Shown here: piece after piece, positions 1 to 10,847 of the stretch
Position numbering within the stretch: position 1 is the first letter of the stretch
How the letters are laid out: each line of letters opens with the position of its first letter
Assembly (NCBI GenBank): GCA_028023455.1
Contig: JAQFVV010000183.1
Location: 1,426,001-1,490,000 of the forward strand
Reading direction: 5' to 3'
DNA: 64,000 nt
Source of the DNA: Epiperipatus broadwayi
Taxonomy: Eukaryota; Onychophora; Udeonychophora; Euonychophora; Peripatidae
Notes under the pieces: model-generated
What the model was told of the DNA's origin: nothing
The model's database searches: none
The model's input: the letters and a program-made list of their open reading frames with translations, nothing else
Made by a program: the position numbers and the translations under genes

Positions 1-332
1 TTGAGTAAGATGTTCTTTATCAGATAAATTATAAGTTCTAGTCAAAAGATTTTTTGCTACAGAAAAAATTTGTGCAGGATGATGATGAGAATTAAAATTA
101 AAATATCTGTTAGTATGGGTGGATTTTCTGTAAAATGATATTGATAATGTTTCATCACATTTTCTTGCAATTATAACATCTAAAAAAGAAAGTGATCTGC
201 TATTTTCCACTTCCATAGTAAATTTAATATTTGGATGCCAATTATTTATAAAAATAAATGTGGTTTTATTTTCTCCTTATTTGTAATAATAGAAATACTT
301 GATTGTAAATTAGAGAAAAAATCTAGGTTAAC
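1..332 (-). pseudogene. Penelope-like element B, C-terminal part of reverse transcriptase (partial, runs off left edge)
   Basis: Read on the minus strand this stretch encodes the late RT region of a Penelope-like element. One frame gives NNWHPNIKFTMEVENSRS followed by LSFLDVIIARK and FYRKSTHTNRYF, which is the PLE pattern after the YVDD box. Just upstream LDFFSNLQSSISIITNKEK is readable, separated by a frameshift and a stop near position 260. The upstream RT half of the same element lies at 2091-2520, because a second PLE (333-2090) is inserted between them. The element continues beyond base 1, so its endonuclease domain, if any, is not visible. It is a broken copy and no longer coding. Confidence 0.85.
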
Positions 333-2090
333 AATAATAATAATAAATTTTGGCTGAACGTTTTCGAGGAACCATGCCTCATATTCATAGCCTTCTTGAA
401 AAATGTAATAAATATATGTAAATTAGAATATTCAAATGAGTTACTGTTATGTAGCCCATTTTTTTGAAATGTCGAAGCACGTGTCTCTTCTATTGATTGC
501 ATGGATGTCTTTGTTGATGTAGAATGCCTCTTTTATTTTTCTCCTGTAGTCATTTGGTTCTGAGCATAAAATAACGGGGTTGGTGGGTATGAAGTTGTGG
601 CCTGATTGTTTAGTGTGTTCAAAAAACGCAGAAGATGTGCTGCTGTTCACTTGGGCTCTGTTGTAGGTGTACCGATGTTGAGCCAATCTGGTGTTAACTG
701 TGGCTTTCGTTTCCCCATAATATGTGGCGTGGCATCCGGCCTGGGGGCAGGCAATAGAGTATACCACGTGTGGGGTGAGCGCTGGATCGATATAGTCCTT
801 GGAGTTATTAATCAATCTGTTGGAGTTGGGTGGTGTTCTGAATATTATGCTGAATTTGTTGTTTAAGGTTTTCATTAGTTTGCTGGATATTTTAGGGATA
901 TAGGGAACCGTTATTCTGGGCAGATTGGTGCGAGGTAATTTATCATTTATTGTGCTATTGAATTTCATGACTTTTCTCCTAATGGTTTTGTATTTGAATC
1001 CTGCTGCTAATAGGTCTTTAATGTAATTGTTTGTATTTTCCTTCCTATGCGCTTCGTATTTACACAAATGATAGTTTCTAAACATAAATGCTTTGAGACC
1101 TGCGAATTTGTGCGATGCGGGTGATTTAGAGTTAGGATGGATGCAGCTTCGGATTTCGAATGGTTTAACAATCATTTTGTAGTCTATTGAGTGGCGGTTT
1201 CTTGATAAGGAAAGGTCGAGATATTTGAGTTCATTATTGTTTTCATATGTGATAGAGAAAGATAGTTTAGTTGTACTTTGTAAATCGTGTTGTATATTTA
1301 AAATATTATTTTTAGATGTTATAACGAAAATATCGTCTACATATCGTATATATGTAAAGTCTGGGTTAGTGTTGAAATATTTTGGAATGATGGATTGCTC
1401 ATATTTGTTTAAATATATGCTGGATAATACGCCACTAATAGGGAGGCCCATGGGCCAACCATCTTGCATTGTGTACCATTTATCTTCGAAAAGAGTGAAA
1501 ATATGGGAGTCAAGCCATGTCAGGAAAGCCATAATGAATTTAATTCTCTCATTAGGGCCAGATATTCGTAGTAGCTCTTCCTGTATAATTTGGATGGATG
1601 CTTTTCTATTGATTGATCCATATAATTCCTTCACATCCATCGTGGCCATAACAGAGCTATGAGAGATTTGTGTGTTTTTAATTTTGGAAATGAATTGAAA
1701 AGATGAGTTTATTGTATAAGAGCCGAAATTAAGGCAGTCTATTATTAATTGATTGACTAATTTGGCAGTGTCGAAATAATGCACACCAGCGAAATCCATC
1801 ATTAATCTAAGCGGTTCGCCTGGTTTATGTAGTTTTGAATTTGCAAACATTCGGGGAGGTCTCGTGGCAGATGGATAAATCCTATAATATTCGGATTTAG
1901 TGATCCCTTTGTCCTTGAAAGTCCGAAGCACACTATTAATGAATTTATCACGGTCTTGTTTAATGTTAAAAGTGTTATCATGTACTAACTTTAATATTTT
2001 AATTTGATCTTGCATTTTATTTTTGTAATCAGTGTTATTTAATAAAACAAAGCGATTGCCTTTAAGAAAAGAATTTAAGGCATAAATGCC
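333..2090 (-). mobile_element. Penelope-like element A, 5'-truncated copy nested in PLE-B
   Basis: The insert interrupts PLE-B between its YVDD box and the downstream RT segment. Its 3' end on the minus strand carries a roughly 110-bp tail after the stop codon and finishes in a short run of ATT/TTA units at about 333-346. The 5' end, near 2090, begins inside the N-terminal RT region, so the copy is 5'-truncated. No clear target-site duplication could be seen. Its tail contains a hammerhead-like fold (GAGG/CCUC hairpin, GAAA, ACGUU, cleavage-like C, then AGCC pairing with GGCU), but the CUGANGA core differs at two or more positions. Confidence 0.85.
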
Positions 2091-2192
2091 ATATGACAAA
2101 TGTATCATCCACATATCTAAGCCAAATAGAAGGTTTTTTAGTAGCTGCACATAATATTTGACTTTCAAAATTATCCATGAAAAGATCAGCAA
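447..2192 (-). CDS. Penelope-like reverse transcriptase with C-terminal GIY-YIG endonuclease
   Basis: An open frame of 581 codons. PLE enzymes copy the element RNA and nick target DNA through a GIY-YIG nuclease. RT motifs in order: KGNRFVLLNNTDY (residues 44-56), TMDVKELY with catalytic D186, GWPMGLPISGVLSS (245-258), and YVDD (284-287). The GIY-YIG domain begins VVYSIACPQAGC (476-487), then YYGET (491-495) and RLAQHR (502-507), with a C-terminal tail KIKEAFYINKDIHAINRRD. The first ~36 residues are not native: they come from PLE-B DNA read out of its own frame, where PLE-B reads LRYVDDTFVIW. The displayed ATG is therefore a chimera made by the nested insertion, and the true N-terminus is missing. 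The rest of the frame has no stop, suggesting a fairly recent copy. Whether it is expressed is unknown. Confidence 0.9.
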   Translation of the reverse strand: MLIFSWIILKVKYYVQLLKNLLFGLDMWMIHLSYGIYALNSFLKGNRFVLLNNTDYKNKMQDQIKILKLVHDNTFNIKQDRDKFINSVLRTFKDKGITKSEYYRIYPSATRPPRMFANSKLHKPGEPLRLMMDFAGVHYFDTAKLVNQLIIDCLNFGSYTINSSFQFISKIKNTQISHSSVMATMDVKELYGSINRKASIQIIQEELLRISGPNERIKFIMAFLTWLDSHIFTLFEDKWYTMQDGWPMGLPISGVLSSIYLNKYEQSIIPKYFNTNPDFTYIRYVDDIFVITSKNNILNIQHDLQSTTKLSFSITYENNNELKYLDLSLSRNRHSIDYKMIVKPFEIRSCIHPNSKSPASHKFAGLKAFMFRNYHLCKYEAHRKENTNNYIKDLLAAGFKYKTIRRKVMKFNSTINDKLPRTNLPRITVPYIPKISSKLMKTLNNKFSIIFRTPPNSNRLINNSKDYIDPALTPHVVYSIACPQAGCHATYYGETKATVNTRLAQHRYTYNRAQVNSSTSSAFFEHTKQSGHNFIPTNPVILCSEPNDYRRKIKEAFYINKDIHAINRRDTCFDISKKWAT

Positions 2193-2520
2193 TTACAGGT
2201 GACAGTGGAGATCCCATAGAAAGGCCTTTAATTTATTTAAAATTTTGAGAATTATAAGCAAAAAATGTATTTTCAAGGCAATGCTTCACTAATGGAATAA
2301 TAAAATCAGGTAAATCATTGTATTGTGCTATTATACTTAATACTTCTTTAACAGGAATATTAGTAAACATAGAAGAAACATCAAAACTAACCAATAAATC
2401 AGTTCCAGTTAGTTTTAAATTTTTAATTATAGAAATAAAATGACTTGAATTTTTAATTCTTGATGGAATCTTGTCTCTCAATGGCTGTAAACATTGGGCT
2501 AAATATTGAGCCAAAGCATG
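2091..2520 (-). pseudogene. Penelope-like element B, N-terminal half of reverse transcriptase
   Basis: The minus strand reads QYLAQCLQPLRDKIPSRI, then LVSFDVSSMFTNIPVKEV (RT motif with the first catalytic aspartate), an in-frame TAA at about 2233, GLSMGSPLSPVIADLFMDNF and WLRYVDDTFVIW. This is a canonical PLE RT core of a family different from PLE-A (SFDVSSMFTNIP and GLSMGSPLSP here, TMDVKELY and GWPMGLPISG there). It stops at about 2091, where PLE-A is inserted, and resumes at 332. Upstream of 2520 the frame closes, so the 5' part is either lost or too decayed to read. Confidence 0.87.
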
Positions 2521-3620
2521 TTATACACATTCTCTGTCTTCATATGTAAATTCAGACATCCTTGCTTTTGTCTATTGAAAAACTCAGTTAACTCCCTGTT
2601 CAAAGAATACATAATAACTCTTCATACAAAATTCTCTGTAATCAATAGCTTAATTTTTCAAAAAATGACATACTAAATGCCAATCATTAGGTTTACCAAT
2701 GCATTTAAAAGGAAGATAAATTTGCATTGTTCCAAATTAATTTGGAATAAAAAAGGCATGACCATCAGTGTCAGAACACAAGGATAATGCCTCTCACTTC
2801 ATTCAATTCCTACCTTCTTCTTTCAGAGATCATTTAACTCAATATTTTAATTTATCTGGATTATCAAATGCATTGCTGTTCATCTTGACTAGAATCAACA
2901 TTTCTTTCCAGGAAAAATAATTTATTGGAAGACTGATTCCAACCTCAACCATAGTCTCTACATAATTTCGATATTAAACAAATCATTTCAAAATTCAAAT
3001 TCTGGCACATAGAACCCAGATACCTTGATTTCCTTATGAAAATCAATCTAAAAGCTATTCACATTAATCATTACTTTTAATAAAGGATGGTATATGCTAA
3101 CATTTACCCTACTGGCTCTCTCTCTCTCTCTGCCATAAATCTAAATAAACAATTCATTTTGTAATCCACTGTCCAGCTCTTCCTATATATAAGAACATTA
3201 TTGAAACAATTATTCAATTACATATTTCATCAATGACCAATCTTATAGATAGCATGAAGTGTGCAGCCTCTTTTCTTTCATTAGGGTCAAAATTTTCATC
3301 ATGGTCACCCTTTGGATCCTGAGAGGTCATTTTTATTTCAATCCTACAAGTAAGAAATTGCAGTCCCTGTTTGACAATCAAATATCTAAAATCAAAAACA
3401 AAGATAAGGCTTGCCTCCCTCCCCACCAATATCTATTATGCCATATGGAGACTCTTTCCTCTCCTTTGTAAAATTAAGCCATTAACTGGTGGATATATCA
3501 CAAATATATCAATAGACACACATAGTATAAATATGTATTGGGAGTGTTTTTTCGAAATTATATTTATAATTACTCCGAACATCTATACATTTTTTTCTTT
3601 CTTTCTGTTTGTCTATTTAA
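2521..3620. other. No gene recognised
   Basis: AT-rich sequence with a short TC microsatellite at about 3116-3134. Short open frames on both strands have no recognisable motif and AT-driven composition. It may include decayed 5' sequence of PLE-B, but no readable RT motif was found. Confidence 0.5.
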
Positions 3621-3623
3621 TAT

Positions 3624-3740
3624 CTACAGGTCTTAAACCACAAGCTTACTCTTTGGAAGAAAAGATAAGCTTGTGGTTTAAGACCTGTAGAGGTCCCTAC
3701 TATCGCATTTTTATACGCATGTTCTTGAGGCTACATCCTT
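3624..3740. mobile_element. Hairpin MITE, partial copy (same family as 30176-30340)
   Basis: Bases 3624-3648 and 3666-3690 are near-perfect inverted repeats (CTACAGGTCTTAAACCACAA and its complement). The right side continues with GAGGTCCCTACTATCGCAT and TTATACGC, matching the second copy at 30176-30340, whose arms extend much further. The left outer arm of this copy is missing. It is a non-coding miniature inverted-repeat element. Confidence 0.75.
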
Positions 3741-3769
3741 AATAAATATTACTTATGTAATCAATGTGT

Positions 3770-4880
3770 GTTTAAATAAATTTTATAACTATTTAATATG
3801 ATTAAATTGCTAATCACATAAATCTTGTATTATCTATGTATTTTTTTTTCTCAAACTGTTCAATATGTTAAACTTATAACCAATTTAAGACCTAAAAAAT
3901 TAAATTTTAAAAGTAAAATTATATACTCAGTAGATATGAGTTCGAATTAATTTAATTATTACTTCTACATATTTAATTTCATTCCTTATATAATTATAAT
4001 GTCAATGTGATGGCTAGAGGGCAGTTCATTTGTTTATATTAGCAGCGTTATTAGTTTTTATGTTGGGTTTGCAAGAGATAAAGGGGGTTTAGATATAAAG
4101 GCCATAGACTTGACAAAGATTATGTTGTGGAAATGGGATGGGGCAGAATATGGGAAAACTTGAGAGTGGGGAATGGAGAATAAAATGGCTAACAGGTTTA
4201 TCTGGGCATAATTGCTGAAATATTCTTGACTTCGTTTAAGGAAAAGCCAAAATACATCACATCACATCAGCGCTTGAGATGTACCTGTTAATATATATAT
4301 ATATGTGTGTGTGTGTATGTGATTTTTATCTGCTAACAATACACTGCATAACATTAATTCTTATAATTCTTAAATATAGAGACGAAGGTATCTGAAAAAA
4401 TGTAAATAAAGTTTGAATTTTTTTAAAGATAGTCAAAAATTAGTATTAGATGCTGGAATTGTCCAAAATATAAATTAATCTAAGATATCATCATCTCTAA
4501 CTTTAGGAATTATTTCTGCTTTTTTTTCTGTTAATTTAAGGATGTGAGACGCATTGTTATTTCGTTTTCCCAATACAGCAAATTGCTTTGTGGAAAGCTT
4601 GAAATAGGTTCTTTTTTAAATAAAAAAAAATATTTTTATTTTCTTGTTTTTTCTTCTATATAACTATAAATAATAATATTTTTGTCAATAATGTTTAACT
4701 ATTTTTCAGATTTTTTTTAAGTGCACCTAAAATAAATTCATATCTTGTTTTTTTTTTTTTTTTCATTTTTTGCACATTTTATGACAAAATCTTTTTAACC
4801 CAATCTATAAAGACATTCATTTAATAGTTACTAAAAATACTTAATACATTGTGCAGGCTTAAATCTGCATTTATATATGT
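3770..4880. other. No gene recognised
   Basis: AT-rich with homopolymer A and T runs, plus a TA/TG microsatellite at about 4291-4318. No ORF, RNA gene or repeat structure could be supported. Confidence 0.5.
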
Positions 4881-4885
4881 AATAT

Positions 4886-5036
4886 ATGCGGGATTCGAAC
4901 TCAGACTTTCACACGACCCACTACTCTCAGTGCCATCTTATATTGCTGACCCACCTGATCACACACGTTAGTCAGAAATATAAAATGACACTGAGAGTAG
5001 TGGGTCGTGTGAAAGTCTGAGTTCGAATCCGGCATA
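4886..5036. mobile_element. Short foldback element of the HH-B family (no ribozyme core)
   Basis: Two near-perfect arms of about 50 bp (4888-4937 and 4985-5035) read GGATTCGAACTCAGACTTTC outward and its complement inward. The outer arm carries a tRNA B-box-like GAGTTCGAATCC. The same end sequence occurs at 19950, 25262, 32480, 53770 and 55820, so this is an internally deleted foldback of the family that elsewhere carries a hammerhead ribozyme. Confidence 0.75.
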
Positions 5037-5039
5037 TAA

Positions 5040-8000
5040 AAAATTTTAACTGCTTTATCAGTTAGAGGCAAAACAAATTCTCTTTAGCAATTTTTAGCTT
5101 GTATGGGGAAACAGCTTGAGAATATACATTAATTTAAATATATTGGTAGTAATACAGATAGAAAGGCTAAGCTAGGGTGCTTCATTACTTTGCCTAAATT
5201 ATTTGTACATAAAAATGTTAATTTGCTACAGTCTAGGAATCTGTAAATGCAACGTAAAGGCACTGAAAAATTCTTATTAGATTGCTGCATAAATATTAAC
5301 AATGTGGTGCTTAAATCCATAATATTAATCAAGATTTTTCAACTTTCTAGTTGTTATGATTTTTAATCGATTAAAATATCACATGATCGCTTAGCTTAAG
5401 ATTATACAACCTATTAAAACAATAGCTTGCATTAGGCAGCACTATTATATGGGAAAATTTGTTACCGATTTTAATCTACTTTATAATTAATTTAAGCTGC
5501 AACTTGTAAAACTGGAAATCTTAATTGGAAAATGGATAATTTTTAAAAGAATATGCTACAGAAAAAATTATGAGTCTTTGCAAAATATATATAAACAAAC
5601 TAAAAGGCCATTGGGAATAAATGTGAATATAAGTGTTTTATTGATACTTTGTATAGCCTTATAAAACTCATCTTTGAGTTTTGTTTTTAAACTTTTATCT
5701 TTTTTTCTGTAGTTAGTATGACCATAGTTGATAATGATTGGCTGCTAATGATGGTGATTATGATGATAATAAATCATATTGTTTCCTTAATCTGAGAAAT
5801 ATTTTATGATTCAAAGATTCAAAAGTTATTTAATAAATCATTATTTTATATTAATTCACTATAGTTTGTAATTTATATTTTCATTACTTATTTTAATAAT
5901 AACTGTAGCTTTCTCCACTGCACATGCGCTTTACAGATCGAACGCTAATTGTAATGAATACTCTCCTTTCCAAACACAAGATAAAGTCTTTTTAAAAGAT
6001 AGAATGGCTCACTCTATCCTTTTGTCCCAAATTATAAGTTCATAAAAAAAAAACTATATGTATTGAAGCAGTCAGATCTGAGTTCGATCCTAGCTTCATG
6101 ACATCTAGCCATAAGCCCACTTCAAACCCTAGTACTAACCTTAAATTTCCAATGCAATGGGGCTTTATATGGTCAATCCACGCTAGTTTTCTTAAAGAAA
6201 AACTATTTTATAAATGAGTATTAAAATTAATTAGTTTAAGGTTTAAATTAATCGAAGCTATTAATAAATTCATGATAAAATTATTCAGGAATTTATATAT
6301 ATTACAACTGCGTGGATTGTGCGTATATATTTATAAATATTTAAATATATATATATATATATTTGTTTGAAAGTTTCATTGTGTCAGGAATGTTTGATTT
6401 TACTTTTAAATAATCTGTTCGAATTTTAGTGATTAAAAGCTACATTCTTTTGATAAGCTTTCAGATTTTTCCTTTCCAAAACAATGGGTAAAGTTTTTTT
6501 AATTAAAAAAAAAGATAAGTATTTAAAATGTAAGGATTTCCTAATTAAAATCATTTTTCTGATTTTAAAAATTCATTTTCTAATTAGAAAATGAATTCAA
6601 GTTAATGAGTTTGAAAGCCTTATCGAAGGAATGTATCTAAAAACAACTAGTAAATTTTGTGACATTGATAATGAAAGAAGCGCTTGCCTGAAGGCATCAG
6701 AGGACAGTATAAATAGCTCTGAAAAGTTTGGAGAAAAAAGAAGCCATCTTTGTTTTAGAGAAGTGCCATTAAACCCTGTGCATTTTAAAAATTATAAATT
6801 TAAATAGTGTTTCTATCATGGTGAGGGGCTAAATGTCAGGAATCTGGCTACTGTGTGCCTGAAGTCCCCTGAAAATCTTCAATGAAGTTGCTAAACCTTT
6901 TCTGGACCAATCATGTTGCCAAAATCATGAAAAATCAATCAAAATGCTGTTCAAGTAATTGACCAAATGCGTGCCTATGTTTCCACTATCCAGGCATGTA
7001 AACTAAGGAACCAGCCCCAGAATAAATGGTAATATAATTCCATAATGAACCGTAACTTTCTGGCCATTTCCAAACTTTACTTTACACTCCCTTTAAAAGC
7101 TCTTCTCATTTCTTAATGTAATGATCTGTGTAAAACTTATTTTTGTTTATGCTATTTTAAATTATGTTGTAATTCTAAATCTCTAGTCCTTAGATTTCAC
7201 TTTCCTTTCTTACGATGGCGGTTCATTTATTGTATTATATATTTATCGATTAATTTATTTATGTCATTTATTTTTAATTATATGCCAATAATCCTTCAAT
7301 TTGATGATTCCCCTGTTCCATTTTCCTTATACAAATAATAATATATTAAGTCTGATAGTCATTTCCGCCCATTAGAACTAAATTTATACGGTTCTATTAA
7401 TCATCGAGTCGAAAGAGTTTATTCAATGTTTGCTATTTTTATAATTGGCTAATAATAAATCATTAGCTTTGTTTCTAATCTATGCCCCAGCTATTTTCTC
7501 ATGTTCACCAATATTTATTTATTCATATATAATATTAAAATATTTTGCAAAAGGGGTTGATAAAGGAATCAAATGAATACATTCAAATTGTTTTACAATC
7601 TATTAATATTCAGGAAGGGCACGATGTTTGGGGCATAATTAATATAATTTTATAAATGCTTTAAAATAATTTTAGTTAAAAGCTCATTTGACTTTAATTA
7701 ATTTGATCAAGTCATCACATAGAGTATTCTATAATAAATGGGATTTTATTATTCAAACGGTGACTATCAAGTCATCATCTTCGAACGTTGCTGACATAGG
7801 GCAATCTTCCACTCCGTAGGCTTGTCGGTGGTGATATTACTGATATTTTAAATTATAGAGGAAGAAAGCACTTCCTCCCCCACTTATATTATATTTGGAA
7901 CACCAAAGGTTCGTAGTTATAACTCGGCCTGATTTTCCCCGTGTTCCACATCTCCTTAAAGGGCAGTAAGACTTGTCAAATACAAGCCGCCATACTACTT

Positions 8001-8800
8001 AAACCACTGACCAGTGATTATCTTTCCTGTTCATTGTATAACTCATAATTCATCAGCACCATTACCTCTCTGTTTTAGTAAAGCCTGCTCTTATGCTCGT
8101 AATTCGTGAAGTGATTTCAATTAAAGTTGAATAAATTCTCAGTTATCTCAAATAAGTTTTCTAATAAAGGTTAAAGTTATGCCCTAAATATGTATCTTGC
8201 TCTTCATGAATGGATTTGCGATTGTGAAATAAATCTCACATTCTTCTGTATAAAATAAGAATCATAATTTCTGTCACCACTGAATACCTTTATCTGCCTT
8301 TATTTTCTTGTTGGGGGGATAGACAGATAGAATTCCATAATATTGTGTAATACTCATTGGCATATAATAGGAACTGCCATTCTTATTATAATTATAAACT
8401 CTGTTTAAGGCTAGAGGTGATCAATATAATCATCATTTAAAATTGAACAAAACTATTACTAGTATTATTAAATATTTTATTAACACACTTGGTTTCTTAA
8501 GTCTTTTATTCAATAATTATTTAATGTTAAGGCTCACTGTCTGTGTTGGCAACCTGAACATATGCATATGATTCGATTTAAAATTATCTTTAATTAATTC
8601 ATTATCCGATATTAGTATCAGTTCAGGGGTCTCTAATCATCACCAACTGTTGAGCTAGTTTCTTGGCGCATAGCACTGTGCCATCGATTTAGGTCGTCCA
8701 TTGATCTGAGCTGGTGAGTTGGGTTTGAATTTAGTTTGGTTCGGCTGAGTTTGGATCTGACTTGCAGTTTAGGTGGTGGAGGTTTTTTGACTGGTACAGT
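5040..8800. other. AT-rich region with one foldback fragment, no gene recognised
   Basis: Bases 5886-6055 are one arm of the foldback family that is complete at 8996-9566 (CTCCACTGCACATGCGC, then CTCTCCTTTCCAAACACAAG). A short AATTAGAAAATGAATT-type hairpin lies at about 6566-6595. A TATA-like site (AGTATAAATAGC) at about 6707-6718 heads a less AT-rich stretch to about 7020 with no supporting ORF. Bases 7770-8020 are also less AT-rich and may be an old repeat, but no family was recognised. Confidence 0.45.
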
Positions 8801-8807
8801 ATAGGCA

Positions 8808-8975
8808 AATCTGAAGCATTTGGAACTGAGAGCATGAAGATTTAATTGAACACTTTAAATTACTTATAATCCGCTTTTTGTTGATGACGCTTGCTAAATT
8901 TTTACTCATGCAATTTTTACTATCAACAATACATCATTATTAAATAAAAACTTTAAACATATGTAAATATTTAAT
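8808..8975. repeat. Partial foldback arm next to the complete copy
   Basis: Repeats the inner arm sequence of the adjacent 8996-9566 element (GCATTTGGAACTGAGAGCAT, then AAATTACTTATAATCCG), then diverges into AT-rich sequence. It is probably a deleted second copy of the family. Confidence 0.65.
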
Positions 8976-8995
8976 TTATATAGTGTGTTGTTTGT

Positions 8996-9566
8996 TTATA
9001 AATTATAATAATAACTGCAGCTTACTCCACTGCACATGCGCATAGCAGATAAAATGCTAATTATAATGAATACTCTCCTTTCCAAACACAAGATAAAGTC
9101 TTTTTAAAAGATAGATGAGTCATTTTATCCTTTTTACCCAAACTATATGCATAGGCAATCTGAAGCATTTGGAACTGAGAGCATGAAGATTTAATTGATC
9201 ACTTTAAATTACTCATAATCTGATTTTTGTTGATGATGCTTGTGAAATTTTTACTATTTACATATGTTTAAAGTTTTCATTTAATAATAACATATCATAA
9301 ATAGTAAAAATTTCGCAAACATCATCAACAAAAATCAGATTATGAGTAATTTAAAGTGATCAATTAAATCTTCACGCTCTCAGTTCCAAATGCTTCAGAT
9401 TTACCTATACGTTTAGTTTGGGTGAAAAGTATAGAGTGATCCGGTCTATCTTTTAATAAGACATTATTTTCTGTTTGGAAAGGAGAGTATTCATTATAAT
9501 TAGCATTCGATCTGTAAAGCACATGTGCAGTGGAGCAAGCTATAATTATTATTATAATTTATAAAA
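8996..9566. mobile_element. Foldback (long inverted repeat) element, about 570 bp
   Basis: Arms of roughly 265 bp face each other around a short centre near 9280. The left arm starts with ATAAATTATAATAATAACTG and contains CTCCACTGCACATGCGC and CTCTCCTTTCCAAACACAAG; the right arm is its inverted copy ending at about 9566. There is no coding capacity. A TTGATGATG...GAAA string near the centre resembles a hammerhead core but has no pairing stem I. Confidence 0.85.
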
Positions 9567-9700
9567 AACACTGTGCTATATAAATTAAATAATTACTTAT
9601 TTTAGTGATAGAACCATCTTTGTTAGACCAGAAATTATTCTATATTTAAATCAAAAATGGATTGAGATCACTATATACCACAGTTCTATTTTACAATTTT

Positions 9701-10250
9701 TCAATCATCATCATTTTCAATGATTATTGATCCACTGCAAGATGATGGTCTTTCCAAATTCAATCCATTTTCTCCAACCTCTAGCTTCTCTTCTCCACAT
9801 TACCCCAACACACTTCCTTATTTCATCAATACATCTCACATTTGGGCTCTTTCTTGGTCTGTTAAATCTCTCGAATCTAGTTTAAGATTTCAACTGTCCA
9901 TCTACTATCATTCCTTCTAGCAACATATTCACCTTACCTCCACTTTAGTTTTTTAATTCTTTAAGACCTGTTTGTTCTCTCACCCATGTATTTTGTTTTC
10001 AATCTTTTCTTGTTATTCCTAACATACATCTGCTTATACATTGTTGAGTGGTCTGAAGTATCTGTATTGCAGTTCTGTTAAAGTGTCCAAGTCTCAGATC
10101 CATAAGTAAGAACTGGTAAAGCACATTTATTAAAAACCTTCCTTTTCAAACACATGGGCATATTTTCTTTTAATATTATTTTTACCAAAAGCAATAATAC
10201 TATTCCCATAAATCGGCATATTCTTTTCAACTTGGTGTCACCATTTTTTT
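9701..10250 (-). pseudogene. RTE/BovB-like LINE, C-terminal end
   Basis: The minus strand encodes a decayed LINE C-terminus. Readable blocks are RFNRPRKSPNVRCIDEIRK and WRREARGWRKWIEFGKT, ending at a stop before a GATGATGATT-rich 3' end (9701-9725). Upstream (toward 10250) are weaker, frameshifted matches to the post-RT region. Related fragments lie at 48843, 49020, 54196, 58150 and 62090. The RTE/BovB assignment rests on the familiar arginine-rich, tryptophan-studded C-terminus and is not certain to clade level. Confidence 0.75.
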
Positions 10251-10259
10251 TGTTTATCT

Positions 10260-10843
10260 ATTAAAAAAAGATTTCAACTGAATAAACAATTAATAAATCT
10301 AAAATTTCTACATTTTTTTCTATAATGCTTTCTTTTTTTATTTTTTAAAATAGTTTCTGAATGTGTATTTTTAATTTGCTAATCATCTGTATCATTTCAT
10401 ACAACATGAACATTTGAAAACACAAACTCACTCTCACTGCCAATCATTTTCTTCCATTCAAGCATACTCAAATGTCTCTGAACCCTCTTTCAAACGATTA
10501 TTATATTATTTTCTGATTAAACGAAATGATCCAATTATAAAGAACTTCATGAATTATATAGAGTTTATCTTTAGCTATATCCATGTCCTGAGATTTGAAT
10601 CTAGGATAAACAAACCATTTTCTGTTCCAGATCACAAACATAATTTTTTTGGATATGCAGTCCACAGTCTAATTAAATATTCATCAAGACTGAGAAGGCA
10701 GTATCAACTTATTATTAGCTAAAAGATAAAAATCACAACCTTAATTTAAGTATATTAGATGCGTTGTGGGAATATTGCCATTCTCACTACTGGTGAAAAA
10801 TATAGTTTACTCGTATGAGTACTGCTACCCATACTTATAGATA
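10260..10843. other. No gene recognised
   Basis: AT-rich flank of the LTR element. A 102-codon frame at 10414-10722 (plus) has no recognisable motif and probably is not coding. Confidence 0.45.
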
Positions 10844-10847
10844 ATAT

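Noticed and set aside
333-420. Hammerhead in the PLE-A tail
   Set aside because: A stem II and a stem I pair can be drawn, but the core reads AUGAAUA in place of CUGANGA, two key positions off.
606-1662. Plus-strand ORFs at 606-866 and 1225-1662
   Set aside because: They are shadows antisense to the PLE-A RT/GIY-YIG frame.
8630-8800. Coding region in the less AT-rich stretch
   Set aside because: No open frame of useful length on either strand and no recognisable motif.
9210-9330. Hammerhead in the 8996-9566 foldback (TTGATGATG...GAAATTTTTAC)
   Set aside because: The core lacks C3, stem II does not pair properly, and no complementary stem I strands flank it.
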